The position numbers and the translations under genes were made by a program. From Richelia intracellularis HH01 (GTDB lineage: Bacteria > Cyanobacteriota > Cyanobacteriia > Cyanobacteriales > Nostocaceae), in NCBI RefSeq assembly GCF_000350105.1, contig NZ_CAIY01000005.1:62001-126000 (forward strand): a stretch of DNA of 64,000 nt, read 5' to 3'. The notes beneath the pieces were generated by a model that worked only from the letters and a program-made list of their open reading frames with translations, was not told where the DNA came from and ran no database searches. Every line of letters starts with the position of its first letter. Within the stretch, counting starts at the first letter, position 1. Positions 1 through 9,370 of the stretch are shown here, piece after piece.

Positions 1-225
1 TTGCACACATATTTCCGGATTAGGTGCTTTTGTATCAATATATTCGCGAGAAGCTACATTTGATGGTGAAAAAGTAGTGTTAGAATTTAAAGCAATACCA
101 ATCCCAACACCCAAAATCAATACTCCAGCTAAAAGCGCTATAGTTGTTATATTGAATTTAGGGGACTGATTACCAAAAGACTTACGGAAATTAGCTGTCA
201 TGCTATCAGGGGGTTTGCGTCTCAT
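1..225 (-). CDS. DUF3172 family membrane protein (3' part outside window)
   Basis: The reading frame starts at an ATG (complement of 223-225) and runs 75 codons to base 1 without a stop, so the C-terminal part lies outside the window. The N-terminus reads MRRKPPDS, then a polar stretch, then one membrane segment at about residues 27-46 (core LAGVLILGVGIGIAL), then SPSNVASREYID and APNPEICVQ. This pattern matches my memory of the cyanobacterial DUF3172 family, small proteins with one N-terminal anchor and a soluble domain. The function is unknown. The identification rests on motif memory only. Confidence 0.75.
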   Translation of the reverse strand, partial: MRRKPPDSMTANFRKSFGNQSPKFNITTIALLAGVLILGVGIGIALNSNTTFSPSNVASREYIDTKAPNPEICVQ

Positions 226-573
226 AATCTCTGTGCAAATGTTTGCAGTAGTAATAATAAAATTTTTGTACTTTTGTTACTATGTTATGCCGATTTCTGA
301 ACAGAATAATTTGGAATATATAAATGACGTGATTTGGCTGAAGGTAAAGCTGAAGGTAAATAATAATGGTTGAATCAGCATCACCAATTATATTAGATTT
401 ATTTAGCAATGACCTAGAATTACAGTTAAAATCCTGCTGCTTTATCTGTCTGATTAAGTTTTTTATATGATGCCATCAAAGAAAAGTACTATCACCCTGT
501 GGTGATAAATATGGAGTACCTCCTTTTGGGAATTCGCTCCTAAATTTTATGCCCTTTTAAAAAAAACTTTGGT
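226..573. other. AT-rich gap, no gene seen
   Basis: This is the upstream region of the DUF3172 gene. I see only short, stop-rich frames and no RNA gene or strong hairpin. Confidence 0.5.
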
Positions 574-765
574 GTGGAAAATAATGTACAGGTTTTTTGG
601 ATAGTAATAGAAGATCACCAAAAAGACTCGGGCTTATTACCTATATCGGCCGTACTTCTCCCAAAGCCTGATAGGTATTTTACATTATTTTCATTTAAAG
701 ACCAACATACCAACTTTATCGAGTCTTTAGTAAACTCAATTAATAAAATTCATTCTAATAAATAG
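574..765 (+). CDS. hypothetical protein, possibly a remnant
   Basis: A 63-codon frame starts at GTG (MENNVQVFWIVIED) and ends at TAG. I do not recognise it. The same frame is open back to a TAA at 541-543 but offers no ATG. A short ATG frame just upstream (ATG CCC TTT TAA) stops at an A8 tract, so an older start may have been lost by a frameshift there. The composition is protein-like (mixed polar and aromatic residues), but there is no Shine-Dalgarno sequence and no known motif. It could be a decaying gene or chance. Confidence 0.3.
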   Translation: MENNVQVFWIVIEDHQKDSGLLPISAVLLPKPDRYFTLFSFKDQHTNFIESLVNSINKIHSNK

Positions 766-992
766 GGAGTTCCTTAGAAAATATTTTCAACCAAAACCAT
801 TATGTGAGTGCCTGTTGCTGTAGATTAATGAACGAGACTAATGGGTTGAACCACAGATACTATTATTGATAGTCTTAATAGTCAGAAACTAATATGCAAA
901 TGCTATTACTGGGTAATATCGCCATGGCTAAGAACAAACCTATCACTGATTCCAGACTAAGGAGTGAAAAGGTGTTATTCAATAACAAAAAT

Positions 993-1065
993 CGGAGCGG
1001 CGGGATTTGAACCCACGACCTCCACTACCCCAAAGTGGCGCGCTACCAAGCTGCGCTACGCCCCG
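993..1065 (-). tRNA. trnP-GGG: tRNA-Pro (anticodon GGG)
   Basis: The minus strand folds into a full cloverleaf of 73 nt. The acceptor arm is CGGGGCG/CGCTCCG with one G-T pair, the D stem GCGC/GCGC, the anticodon stem CCACT/AGTGG with loop TTGGGGT, and the T arm GTGGG-TTCAAAT-CCCGC. Bases 34-36 of the loop are GGG, which reads proline codons CCC and CCU. CCA is not encoded. There is no intron. Confidence 0.95.
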
Positions 1066-1155
1066 CTAATGTAAATTTAATTTCTTGGGAAATCTGAATT
1101 TAAATTTACAACTATTTTATGTTAACATGATTCAGGCATTTGATAAGCACAAAAT

Positions 1156-1524
1156 CTAAAAAACTCTCAGAATTTTAGCCGCTTGGCATAAATCCGCAAC
1201 GACGGAAGCATCATCCCACTCACCTTCTGCACGACGTCCGGAATTGAGAATGAACCTTAAACTGTATGCTTGGGGATAGCCTGTTACTTCCATCCACAAC
1301 AAGTTGCTCTCTGCTTTACAGGTAATTTTTTCCTCATCCATAGTTTCTGCAGCCATTTGGTTCATTATGTCTGATAATTGGGAAAGTAAGCGACAAAAAT
1401 CATGTAACTCACCTTCTGTTAACTCGACTGCCCAACTGTCTGTACCAATTAAACCCTTGAATTCTGATGCTTCAGGATCCCAGCCAATTCGCCAGCCCGC
1501 ATCACTCTTGATAAAACGCTGCAT
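1156..1524 (-). CDS. DUF1818 family protein
   Basis: A small soluble protein of 122 residues. Family-like segments are DAGWRIGWDPEASEFKGLIG near the N-terminus, WAVELTEGELHDFCRLL, MDEEKITCKAESNLLW and YSLRFILNSGRRAEGEW, ending in KILRVF. These match my memory of DUF1818, a conserved cyanobacterial family of unknown function. The length is normal and the ATG start fits the family N-terminus. It lies on the same strand as rpoZ, about 290 bases downstream of it, so the two may share a transcript. Confidence 0.85.
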   Translation of the reverse strand: MQRFIKSDAGWRIGWDPEASEFKGLIGTDSWAVELTEGELHDFCRLLSQLSDIMNQMAAETMDEEKITCKAESNLLWMEVTGYPQAYSLRFILNSGRRAEGEWDDASVVADLCQAAKILRVF

Positions 1525-1816
1525 TTGTTTAGAAAATACGAAAACTGAAATTTTGACTGATTTAATACTGCTAGGAATTGATTAGGTAAAAATTCTTCTG
1601 TTGATTCAACATAGGGATTATAACAGTCTGTAAGAAAATCGTCTTGAGTCAATCTTATTAGTTAATGTTTCGTTGTAGAAATCTTTTCATGGGGCTGAGT
1701 AATAAGCTACTAAACCCTATGAAAAATTCATCATAAAATTCAAGTATTTGGTTTAGTATGCCCCTAAACTAAATTATTAGGCTTTTTACTTCTTGTTATA
1801 ACCCAAAATGTTCTTA

Positions 1817-2050
1817 TCATTCTCCTATAATTTCTGGCTGAGTCAACTCATCGGACATTTCAATAATTGCCCTGAGTACAGGCTTCATTAACATATCCTC
1901 CCCACTGTCAAAGTCTTCATAACGACGACGTTTTGCCCGATGTGCGACTTGAACTGTAATTCGATAACGGTTAGATGCAGCGTTAACTAAATCTTCAGAA
2001 CGGTGCATGATTTGAGATTGGGTGGTATTAAACTTAGAATGCTTGAACAT
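1817..2050 (-). CDS. rpoZ: RNA polymerase omega subunit
   Basis: 77 residues, the usual length of cyanobacterial omega. The segment [20 protein letters not shown] followed by [12 protein letters not shown] is the omega core, and the C-terminus [13 protein letters not shown] is typical of cyanobacteria. Omega binds the beta-prime subunit and helps assemble and stabilise RNA polymerase; in cyanobacteria it also supports binding of the primary sigma factor (family knowledge). The gene sits between a terminator for dnaK and the DUF1818 gene, all on the minus strand. Confidence 0.95.
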   Translation of the reverse strand: MFKHSKFNTTQSQIMHRSEDLVNAASNRYRITVQVAHRAKRRRYEDFDSGEDMLMKPVLRAIIEMSDELTQPEIIGE

Positions 2051-2118
2051 GCTTAAAATATTTGGAGCTCACTCACACTTTATACAATATTCTTTGACTC
2101 AAAGGGCAATCACTATAC

Positions 2119-2146
2119 AAAAAAACCCATTCCGAAATCAGGAATG
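2119..2146 (-). terminator. intrinsic terminator of dnaK
   Basis: On the minus strand a CATTCC/GGAATG stem with a 7-base loop is followed by GG and seven T residues. It lies 50 bases past the dnaK stop codon, the right place for an intrinsic terminator separating dnaK from rpoZ. Confidence 0.75.
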
Positions 2147-2196
2147 AGAATCTTATGTTAGTTGGCTATCAGCAACAATTAAAGTATGTACGTAAA

Positions 2197-4104
2197 TTAT
2201 TTAGATTCAGTGAAGTCTGCATCTATCACATCTTCAGAAGAGGAATTACTGCCATTACCTTCACTAGAGGTACTAGCATTAGATGTGTTATCAGCACCAG
2301 AAGAATCCTGTTGGTACATGTTACTGCCTATGGAGAATAAGGCCTGCTGTAGTTCAGGTGTTAACTTCTGGATATGTTCATCATCTTCCCTCGTAATTGC
2401 TTCTCGTAAGTCTTTCACTAAACCTTCTATCTTGGCTTTATCATCTGCAGGTACTTTATCACCAAGTTCTTGAATTTGTTTCTCAGACTGGTAAACCAAG
2501 GAATCTGCTTGATTCTTTCGATCAATTTTCTCTCTACGCCCTTTGTCTTCTACTGAATGGGACTCAGCCTCTTGAACCATCCGCTCTACATCAGACTTAT
2601 CAAGAGTGGAAGCACCAGTAATACTGATAGACTGCTCTTTACCAGTACCTTTATCCTTTGCAGTTACATTGAGGATACCATTAGCATCTATATCGAAGAC
2701 AACTTCAATTTGAGGCACGCCACGAGGTGCTGGTGGTATGCCATCTAGACGGAAAGTTCCTAGACTTTTATTGTCGGTGGACATTTCCCGTTCCCCTTGG
2801 AGTACATGAATTTCCACATTGGTTTGCCCGTCCACTGCCGTTGAGAATACTTCCGACTTTTTAGTGGGAATAGTGGTGTTGCGAGGGATAATTTTGGTCA
2901 TTACACCACCAAGGGTTTCTACCCCTAATGATAATGGTGTTACATCTAATAAAAGGATACCAGTGACATCACCACCAAGAACACCTCCTTGGATTGCTGC
3001 ACCAACAGCTACTACTTCATCAGGGTTAACGGTTTCATTTGCCTCTTTACCAATTACCCGCTTTACCAACTTCTTAACAGTAGGAATTCTTGTGGAGCCA
3101 CCAACCAAAACCACTTCATCAATGCTACTCTTGTCAATCTTTGCATCGCGAATGGCATTTTCTACAGGTATGCGACAGCGATCAATTAAATCAGAACAAA
3201 TTTCCTCAAATTTAGCACGGGTGAGGTTTGTATCTAGATGCTTTGGTCCGTTCTGAGTAGCGGTAATAAATGGCAAGTTTATTTCCGCCTGGGTAACACT
3301 TGAAAGTTCAATTTTTGCCTTTTCTGCAGCTTCTGTTAAGCGCTGTAAAGCCTGTTTATCCTTCCTGAGATCAATACCTTCTTGTCTGTTAAACTCTTCC
3401 GCTAAAAAGTCAACTATTTTCTTATCAAAATCATCACCACCAAGATGAGTATCACCAGAGGTTGATAGTACTTCAAAGACACCATCACCAACTTCTAATA
3501 CAGATACGTCAAATGTACCACCACCAAGGTCAAATACGAGGATAGTTTCGTTACTTTTTTTGTCTAGACCATAAGCTAGGGAAGCTGCTGTAGGTTCATT
3601 AATAATTCTTAGCACTTCCACACCTGCTATCTTACCAGCATCCTTAGTAGCTTGACGCTGAGAATCGTTAAAGTAGGCAGGAACGGTAATTACAGCCTGG
3701 GTTACTGTTTCACCTAAATACTTGCTTGCATCATCGACCAGCTTACGCAATACCTGGGCAGAAATTTCCTCAGGTGCAAACTGCTTGCTAGCCTGTGGAC
3801 AATCTAAACGGACATTACCATTATTACTGAGGACCTTGTAAGAGACTTCTGTGGCTTCATGGGTGATTTCTTCAAATTTACGTCCAATGAAGCGTTTTAC
3901 AGAATAAAAAGTATTTTCTGGGTTCATTACCGCTTGGCGTTTTGCAATTTGCCCTACCAAGCGATCGCCATTTTTGGCAAATGCTACCACACTGGGGGTG
4001 GTGCGAAAGCCCTCTGCGTTAGCTATAACTGTGGGTTTTCCACCCTCCATAACTGCCACGCAGGAGTTAGTAGTACCTAAATCAATTCCAACTACTTTTG
4101 CCAT
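2197..4104 (-). CDS. dnaK: chaperone DnaK (Hsp70), DnaK2-like
   Basis: A full-length Hsp70 of 635 residues. The nucleotide-binding domain shows GIDLGTTNS at residues 6-14, the phosphate-2 motif [10 protein letters not shown] at 192-201 and LVGGSTRIP near 335. It is followed by the substrate-binding beta domain ([13 protein letters not shown]) and a helical lid. The C-terminal tail is rich in Ser/Asn/Gly and ends [11 protein letters not shown]. This tail and the length suit the major cyanobacterial DnaK2 rather than DnaK1 or DnaK3, judged from memory. It uses ATP to bind and release unfolded proteins with DnaJ and GrpE, neither of which is in this window. The ATG is followed by the expected [10 protein letters not shown]. 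Its upstream region holds a possible structured RNA (see 4288-4371). Confidence 0.97.
   Translation of the reverse strand: MAKVVGIDLGTTNSCVAVMEGGKPTVIANAEGFRTTPSVVAFAKNGDRLVGQIAKRQAVMNPENTFYSVKRFIGRKFEEITHEATEVSYKVLSNNGNVRLDCPQASKQFAPEEISAQVLRKLVDDASKYLGETVTQAVITVPAYFNDSQRQATKDAGKIAGVEVLRIINEPTAASLAYGLDKKSNETILVFDLGGGTFDVSVLEVGDGVFEVLSTSGDTHLGGDDFDKKIVDFLAEEFNRQEGIDLRKDKQALQRLTEAAEKAKIELSSVTQAEINLPFITATQNGPKHLDTNLTRAKFEEICSDLIDRCRIPVENAIRDAKIDKSSIDEVVLVGGSTRIPTVKKLVKRVIGKEANETVNPDEVVAVGAAIQGGVLGGDVTGILLLDVTPLSLGVETLGGVMTKIIPRNTTIPTKKSEVFSTAVDGQTNVEIHVLQGEREMSTDNKSLGTFRLDGIPPAPRGVPQIEVVFDIDANGILNVTAKDKGTGKEQSISITGASTLDKSDVERMVQEAESHSVEDKGRREKIDRKNQADSLVYQSEKQIQELGDKVPADDKAKIEGLVKDLREAITREDDEHIQKLTPELQQALFSIGSNMYQQDSSGADNTSNASTSSEGNGSNSSSEDVIDADFTESK
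3961..3968. repeat. HIP1 octamer GCGATCGC
   Basis: One copy of the cyanobacterial HIP1 palindrome lies inside dnaK. It is the only copy I noticed in the window, whereas many free-living Nostocales carry it often. Confidence 0.7.
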
Positions 4105-4804
4105 TGTTAGCTACTGGCTCCGTATAACTACAAAAAATTAATGAATAGGGTTTATAAAGTTTATAAAGGATAAAACCATTGAACCAACTGCTTTGAAAAA
4201 CAGCTAGTTCAGCATAAATGCCTTTAATTTTTCCAGATGACCGTTGGCAGAAACCATTGGTAATTCAATCTATGCTGATATATATACTGAGCCTGTATGG
4301 CTAGTCCATGAAGGGTGGGTTTCCGAACCTTGATTAGGACGGTTAAACTTCAGGTGCATCTAGCCAGCTCATTTCAATGATTTACTTTACTTCGTATAAT
4401 GTATGATAATTAACAGCTTCAGCCATTGGGGTGAACCGTAATATGAAAGTGGTGTTTGCCGTCAATTAATTTTAAGGTTCAACATTCCATCTTGGATTTT
4501 CATTTTTGTTCAAATGAACTTAATTTAAAGAGTTCTATAACGTCCGAGCTAGGTATTTTAAGAATAATTGAGACTTATCAATTACAAAATTCCAATTCCT
4601 ATAGAGTTTCTAAAATATAACTGTTATCACTAACAACTACGAAAAAACTTAAACTCAGTCAATAGCCCAAAGGGGTATTGTTAAATTATGTATTTGCCAA
4701 AATTTGCATTGCCTAAATTAACTAATTAGGTCTTTAGTAGAAGCCAATCATATCAGGTAATAATGGATTATAGACAAATATAATCACAAGCTACAGCATA
4801 TAAT
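4105..4804. other. divergent intergenic region dnaK/ycf3
   Basis: 700 bases with no credible reading frame. It must hold the promoters of dnaK (leftward) and ycf3 (rightward). The one notable element is the self-complementary segment at 4288-4371. I see no CIRCE-type inverted repeat. Confidence 0.5.
4288..4371 (-). ncRNA. candidate structured RNA or leader upstream of dnaK
   Basis: The ends pair over a distance: TGAGC (4288-4292) with GCTCA (4367-4371), and TGGCTAG (4298-4304) with CTAGCCA (4360-4366), with a 5-base bulge on one side. Inside, TGAAG can pair with CTTCA and GGTT-TCCG-AACC forms a tetraloop hairpin. The segment is clearly richer in G and C than the DNA around it. It lies 184-267 bases upstream of dnaK on the minus strand and about 430 bases upstream of ycf3 on the plus strand. 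I cannot match it to a known riboswitch, 6S, SRP, tmRNA or tRNA. The strand is uncertain. Confidence 0.35.
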
Positions 4805-5326
4805 ATGCCAAGAACTCAGAAGAATGATAACTTCATAGACAAATCCTTTACCGTAATGGCGGATTTGATCCTTAAACTTCTACCAGCTAATAAAAAGGCA
4901 AAGGAGGCTTTTGTTTATTACCGGGATGGAATGTCCGCACAAACCGAGGGCGAATATGCAGAGGCCTTAGAGAACTATGAAGAAGCTTTAAAGTTAGAAG
5001 AAGACCCTAACGATTGTGGCTATATTCTTTACAATATGGGATTAATTTACGCTAGTAATGGTGAGCGAGATAAGGCATTAGATTTATATCATAAAGCAAT
5101 TGAATCGAATCCACGTCTCCCTCAAGCACTTAATAATATTGCTGTCATCCTACATTATGAAGGGGAACAGGCAAAACAACTAGGAGAAGAAGAGAGAGGA
5201 GAAGCATTGTTTGATCAAGCTGCTGATTATTGGGTAAGAGCCATTCGTATGGCCCCCAATAACTATATAGAAGCACAAAACTGGCTGAAAACTACAGGTA
5301 GAATGGAAATAGATATATTCTTTTAG
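4805..5326 (+). CDS. ycf3: photosystem I assembly protein Ycf3
   Basis: 173 residues, the normal length. It starts [20 protein letters not shown], the conserved Ycf3 N-terminus. Three TPR-type repeats follow: [20 protein letters not shown], then [19 protein letters not shown], then [15 protein letters not shown] through [20 protein letters not shown]. Ycf3 is a thylakoid-associated chaperone that helps assemble photosystem I core subunits (family knowledge). It stands alone: dnaK is divergent and gatC follows 270 bases later. The C-terminus GRMEIDIFF is intact. Confidence 0.97.
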   Translation: MPRTQKNDNFIDKSFTVMADLILKLLPANKKAKEAFVYYRDGMSAQTEGEYAEALENYEEALKLEEDPNDCGYILYNMGLIYASNGERDKALDLYHKAIESNPRLPQALNNIAVILHYEGEQAKQLGEEERGEALFDQAADYWVRAIRMAPNNYIEAQNWLKTTGRMEIDIFF

Positions 5327-5346
5327 AGATTGTTAATAGTAGTTTA

Positions 5347-5387
5347 TTCCGTATGGACTAAGTATAATAGATTTTGCTCATACGGAA
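5347..5387 (+). terminator. hairpin after ycf3, possible terminator
   Basis: A perfect 9-bp stem TTCCGTATG/CATACGGAA with a 23-base loop lies 20 bases past the ycf3 stop. No T-run follows directly, so termination is uncertain. Confidence 0.35.
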
Positions 5388-5599
5388 ATGATATTCCGAA
5401 TCTCTTAAATAGCTTAAAATCCATAAACTACTTATCTTCAAATAGCAAGTACATTAAACTATATTTACCATCTGCAAAAATCAGTATGGTATATATCCAC
5501 CAATAAATATGAGTGTTAAGATAAACTCAATTATCATTTGCATTTGTTCAAATTATTTTGAATTTATATTAATGTTATATGAGGTGAGAAAACATAATT

Positions 5600-5893
5600 A
5601 TGATTGACAAGGAAGTAGTACGTAAAGTAGCCCATCTGGCTCGTTTAGAGTTAACACAGGCAGAAGAAGAAAAATTTACACCCCAGCTGGGAAGTATTTT
5701 AGACTATGTACAACAAATTAGTGAATTAGATGTTGATAATATTCCTCCTACAACTAGAGTATTAAATATCAGTAATGTTACACGTCCTGATGTACTCCAA
5801 ACATATACAGAGAGGGAAGCTATTCTCCAAAACGCACCAGAGCAGGAAGGAGACTTTTTCAAAGTTCCAAAGATCATGAATAGTGAAAAATAA
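5600..5893 (+). CDS. gatC: Asp-tRNA(Asn)/Glu-tRNA(Gln) amidotransferase subunit C
   Basis: 97 residues, typical of GatC. The start [19 protein letters not shown], the segment [19 protein letters not shown] and the motif [12 protein letters not shown], then [20 protein letters not shown], are the family signature. GatC is the small scaffold subunit of GatCAB, which amidates misacylated Glu-tRNA(Gln), the only route to Gln-tRNA in cyanobacteria. GatA and GatB are not in the window. GAGGTG upstream of the ATG serves as ribosome binding site. No partner gene is adjacent. Confidence 0.95.
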   Translation: MIDKEVVRKVAHLARLELTQAEEEKFTPQLGSILDYVQQISELDVDNIPPTTRVLNISNVTRPDVLQTYTEREAILQNAPEQEGDFFKVPKIMNSEK

Positions 5894-6664
5894 ATGAAAT
5901 ATTATTAAATTTGTGGGTTACCTTTAAAAAATTAATTACCATGATCATACTATATGTAAACTAGATGTGGAAACTCAGTAGTTATACGTCAAATAAGTTA
6001 GTTTTTTGAATGGAAATTCATCATAAAGCTACATAAAACCTAGATAGCTAAAATTAATATTGGGATTATCTTTGTGAAGTAGGAGTATCCCATATCTTAA
6101 TTGACTATGTTAAGCTAATTATTACTATTTGAATTGTATTATAGAGGTTAATGCAACAATATGTTAATCATCTCCTCGAAGCATAATTAATTGTTGGAAT
6201 TCCCAATTATGACGAATTAATCGGAAATATTATTTCTCACTTCATAGGTAATTATCCTTCAGATTTTGGCAAAGTCTATCCAGAGATTATTTTTCAGAAA
6301 TATTTAGGTCTGCTTGGCAATAATTAATGTTGATCTATTATCCTGATTATTGAATTAGTATCAAAGAGTGTTTGAGTCATTAAGTCTATTGCAAGTAAAG
6401 ATTCTTGTTATTAAGTAGGCTTTTATAAATATATTTGATTAAGCAATAGATTTTCCCTAACATGAAACTGTTCTATGTACATTTAGAAAAACAGCAAAAC
6501 TCTCATAAGTAAACTGAATACTGAATATTGAAATTTAATATCTGGATTATTCATGTGTTTTTTAATTAAAAATACAATTTGACAATTAATTATATAGAGT
6601 GGATCCTTTATGTTACTTAATATATTTGTAATACAACCTAGAATATTTTGATTCTAGGGAATAA
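5894..6664. other. gap between gatC and dnaB with a gene fossil
   Basis: The only protein-like segment is the broken frame at 6151-6327. The rest is AT-rich and stop-rich. gatC and dnaB are convergent here, but I see no clear terminator. Confidence 0.5.
6151..6327 (+). pseudogene. small unidentified gene remnant with in-frame stop
   Basis: Read from the ATG at 6151, the frame gives MQQYVNHLLEA, then a TAA, then a protein-like run including LIVGIPNYDELIGNIISHF and GNYPSDFGKVYPEIIFQKYL, ending at TAA in 6325-6327. The segment after the stop looks like real protein. I do not recognise the family. A 58-codon gene with one nonsense mutation is the simplest reading; a chance open frame is the alternative. 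Confidence 0.4.
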
Positions 6665-8014
6665 TCACATTGGTTGAGCTAAATTCTTAAACCTAGTATA
6701 CTGCGAATCAAATAATAGTCTGGTTGTACCAGTTGGACCATTGCGGTGTTTAGCAATAATTACTTCTGCAATACCCCGATCTGGGCTATCACTATTATAA
6801 TAATCATCACGATAAAGCATAATTACTAAATCTGCATCTTGTTCTATACTTCCACTTTCTCTCAAGTCTGATAACATGGGGCGTTTGTTAGTGCGGCTTT
6901 CCACTCCACGACTTAACTGAGAAAGAGCAATTACTGGTACACTTAATTCCCTTGCTAAACCCTTAAGACTACGTGTAATTATTGATAGTTCTTGGACACG
7001 ATTATCTCCTGTACCTTCCATGAGTTGTAAGTAATCAATAATTATTAATCCTAATTCTGTCTTAATTTCTGCTTGTAACCGGCGTGCTTGAGAACGCATC
7101 TCTGTCAATGTAATGTTAGGTGTATCATCTATGTAAATAGGCATTTCTGATAATATCCCTATCGCTTTACTTAAGGGTTCCCACTGAGATTGACTTATAC
7201 GCCCGCTACGCAGATATCCACTTTCAATTCCAGCTTCAGCAGCTAATAATCGCTGTACTATTTGTTCTTTCGACATTTCTAAGCTAAAAAATGCCACTGG
7301 AAGTTTGTATGAAGTGGTTATATTATGAGCTAAATTCAAGCAGAATGCAGTTTTTCCCATTGAAGGTCTACCAGCTACAATTACCAAGTCAGAACGCTGA
7401 AAGCCATTGGTCATGGCGTCCAAATCATAGAAACCACAGGGGATTCCTGGTAAAGCAACTCCTTCATGACGTTTTTCAATGTCCTGAAATGTATTGATTA
7501 AGGTCTCAGCAATATGTACTAATCCAGATTTAGGACGCTCTTGGGTAAGACTAAAAACCTTTTGTTCTGCTTGATCTAAAATATTGGGTAGTTCTGTCTC
7601 TGTCTCATAACCTAACTGACCAATTTCATTTCCTACCTGAATTAATTTGCGCCGTAGAAATTTTTCCATCACCAAGCTGGCTAAGGCGTCAATATTAATT
7701 GCAGATACAGTACAATCTACCAAGTGGGATAGTTTAGCCCTACCACCCACTTTATTGAGTAGATCTTGGTCTATTAACCAATTTGTTATAGACAGCAAAT
7801 CCGTTGGTTTGCCCTGATTATGTAGCCTCAATGCTGCTTGATAAATATCTTTGTGACTACTAATATAAAAAGCCTCTGCACTCAGACGATCATTAACTCT
7901 GCCAACTGCCTCTGGGTCGAGTATAATACCCCCCAATATAGCTTCTTCAGCCTCAATATTTTGAGGTGGTAAGCGATTAATAATATTGCCTTTAAAGCTA
8001 AGTTTATCAGACAT
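6665..8014 (-). CDS. dnaB: replicative DNA helicase DnaB
   Basis: Numbered from the chosen ATG at 8014, the protein has 449 residues. The N-terminal domain begins LPPQNIEAEEAILGGIILDP. The RecA-like ATPase domain has Walker A GRPSMGKT at 215-222, FFSLEMSKEQIVQRLL, a Walker B strand LGLIIIDYLQLM and the tail SQLSRGVESRTNKRPMLSDL. DnaB is the hexameric helicase that unwinds DNA at the replication fork. A TTG start 16 codons upstream is possible, but the family N-terminus fits the ATG better. No intein is present, although some cyanobacterial dnaB genes carry one. In many cyanobacteria rplI lies beside dnaB (from memory); here it does not. Confidence 0.97.
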   Translation of the reverse strand: MSDKLSFKGNIINRLPPQNIEAEEAILGGIILDPEAVGRVNDRLSAEAFYISSHKDIYQAALRLHNQGKPTDLLSITNWLIDQDLLNKVGGRAKLSHLVDCTVSAINIDALASLVMEKFLRRKLIQVGNEIGQLGYETETELPNILDQAEQKVFSLTQERPKSGLVHIAETLINTFQDIEKRHEGVALPGIPCGFYDLDAMTNGFQRSDLVIVAGRPSMGKTAFCLNLAHNITTSYKLPVAFFSLEMSKEQIVQRLLAAEAGIESGYLRSGRISQSQWEPLSKAIGILSEMPIYIDDTPNITLTEMRSQARRLQAEIKTELGLIIIDYLQLMEGTGDNRVQELSIITRSLKGLARELSVPVIALSQLSRGVESRTNKRPMLSDLRESGSIEQDADLVIMLYRDDYYNSDSPDRGIAEVIIAKHRNGPTGTTRLLFDSQYTRFKNLAQPM

Positions 8015-8763
8015 AGAAAGGTTGCTGGGTCTATTAACATAAGTGATAAACTGATAACTCAAATTTCTAATTTTGAATTATCAAATTAAAAATCCTATAA
8101 ACAATACTTTTCAGATTTGAGTCTAGTTAAAAGTAGTTCATGGTCTAATTAAGTATCAATGTAACCCATTTAGGGTAATACACGTATTAACCAGGACAAA
8201 TGCTTCATTAGGTTGAGTAACTATTACATGATTTATGAAAGTATTTTTCAAATTGAACATAATCTTCTGAATTTTTATAACTTAAATTATTCTTTCAACA
8301 TTATTTAAAAACTTCTAGAATCTAGCTCTAATAAGAATAGATGATATTTGGATAATCTCCTCTTGAAATACTTATGAGGACTATAGTCCCCAAATAGGCA
8401 AAGTTATCATAATGGATTTTAAAAGGGGGTATCAGATTTTTCTTTCAAATATATAAAACAGTTTTTCCTGCTGTAATTTGAGATAAATCAAGTATGTTGT
8501 AAATTATTTCCAATAAGTGCCCTTCTATAATTACAGATAATAACCTTTAGGTCATAATTGATTTAATTCACCAAGGTACCATCATAAACAAGTTAAAATA
8601 TATGGTAATGATACCAGTTAGGGAGTAAGCAATTCAAAATTTAATAGCGGCAAGAAATTTGCTTCTGAAATATGTTAATACTTGAATTCTTAGCATAAGA
8701 TAACATGCAAAGCTTCTATTTTTTCTATGAAAGTATAGAAAAAATAGATCTTTTCTACTTGAG

Positions 8764-8949
8764 TTACCGTATAAACTCTGGCTGATAAAATATCATTAAA
8801 GTTTCTTGTGCTTGGGGTAGAATTAGCTGTAGACGCAACACAGTAAATTAACTCTGCAAATGAGCATCGTTTACTTTAATAATTGGCCAATACATTTTCA
8901 AGAGTTGATAAATATAGGAATCATAACTAAACGAACCCCTGATTAGCTT
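8764..8949 (-). pseudogene. unidentified gene remnant
   Basis: One minus-strand frame reads SYDSYIYQLLKMYWPIIKV, then NDAHLQS, a TAA stop, then FTVLRLQLILPQAQETL and MIFYQPEFIR before the next stop. Both halves are in the same frame and protein-like, which suggests a single nonsense mutation in an old coding segment. The family is unknown. It may belong to the same lost gene as 9190-9303. Confidence 0.35.
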
Positions 8950-9189
8950 TCATAAAAAAGCGATTATGAGTTTATCAAATGTTAAACTGAAACCAAATGT
9001 ACTTTACGATGAAATGAATTTTGAATTGTTATGGCTGGTTGGTGATAGTAATAAATCTTCACCTTTAGTAATGTTTTTTTGGTTATTACAAGATATATAG
9101 CCCAATAATAAAGTATTAAAACTTTGGGGAACAACTACCATGAACTTCTGCTATTGCCAATCTTCAATAATTGGGGTTCTTGCAAGAGG

Positions 9190-9303
9190 TTATTTTGTAA
9201 TTGTAACGGTTTTATTCTCTTCTGCAGCTTGAATATTTTGCCCTAATACCTAGTAGTTCACCAAGTTGAACAAACGAGATAACTTAAATACTAGCTGATC
9301 CAT
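9190..9303 (-). pseudogene. unidentified short gene remnant
   Basis: From an ATG at 9303 the minus strand reads MDQLVFKLSRLFNLVNY, a TAG, then VLGQNIQAAEENKTVTITK and a TAA. This looks like an N-terminus with one in-frame stop. I cannot name the family. It lies just upstream of, and divergent from, cobN. Confidence 0.3.
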
Positions 9304-9370
9304 TGGACTTTATTTTTGACCTAGTCCTAGATTAAACAATATTTTTTAAACTCGAACAAGTGTAATTATT

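Larger units (their letters stand above)
8015..9370. other. long gap between divergent dnaB and cobN, with gene fossils
   Basis: 1.36 kb with no intact gene. Two minus-strand protein-like remnants are listed at 8764-8949 and 9190-9303. The rest is AT-rich. I looked for a cobalamin riboswitch (B12 box) before cobN and saw none. Confidence 0.5.

Noticed and set aside
1449..1652. 67-codon minus-strand frame before the DUF1818 gene
   Set aside because: It overlaps the DUF1818 gene in another frame, has no recognisable domain and no ribosome binding site.
4288..4371. tRNA, tmRNA, SRP RNA or 6S RNA at the dnaK leader
   Set aside because: The pairing scheme and conserved words of those RNAs are absent, so only a generic structured-RNA call is kept.
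6665..8014. Intein in dnaB
   Set aside because: The helicase motifs run continuously with normal spacing; no insertion is present.
9200..9370. Cobalamin riboswitch before cobN
   Set aside because: I looked for the B12 box and the adjoining conserved helices and saw neither here nor before cbiA or cbiG-cobJ.
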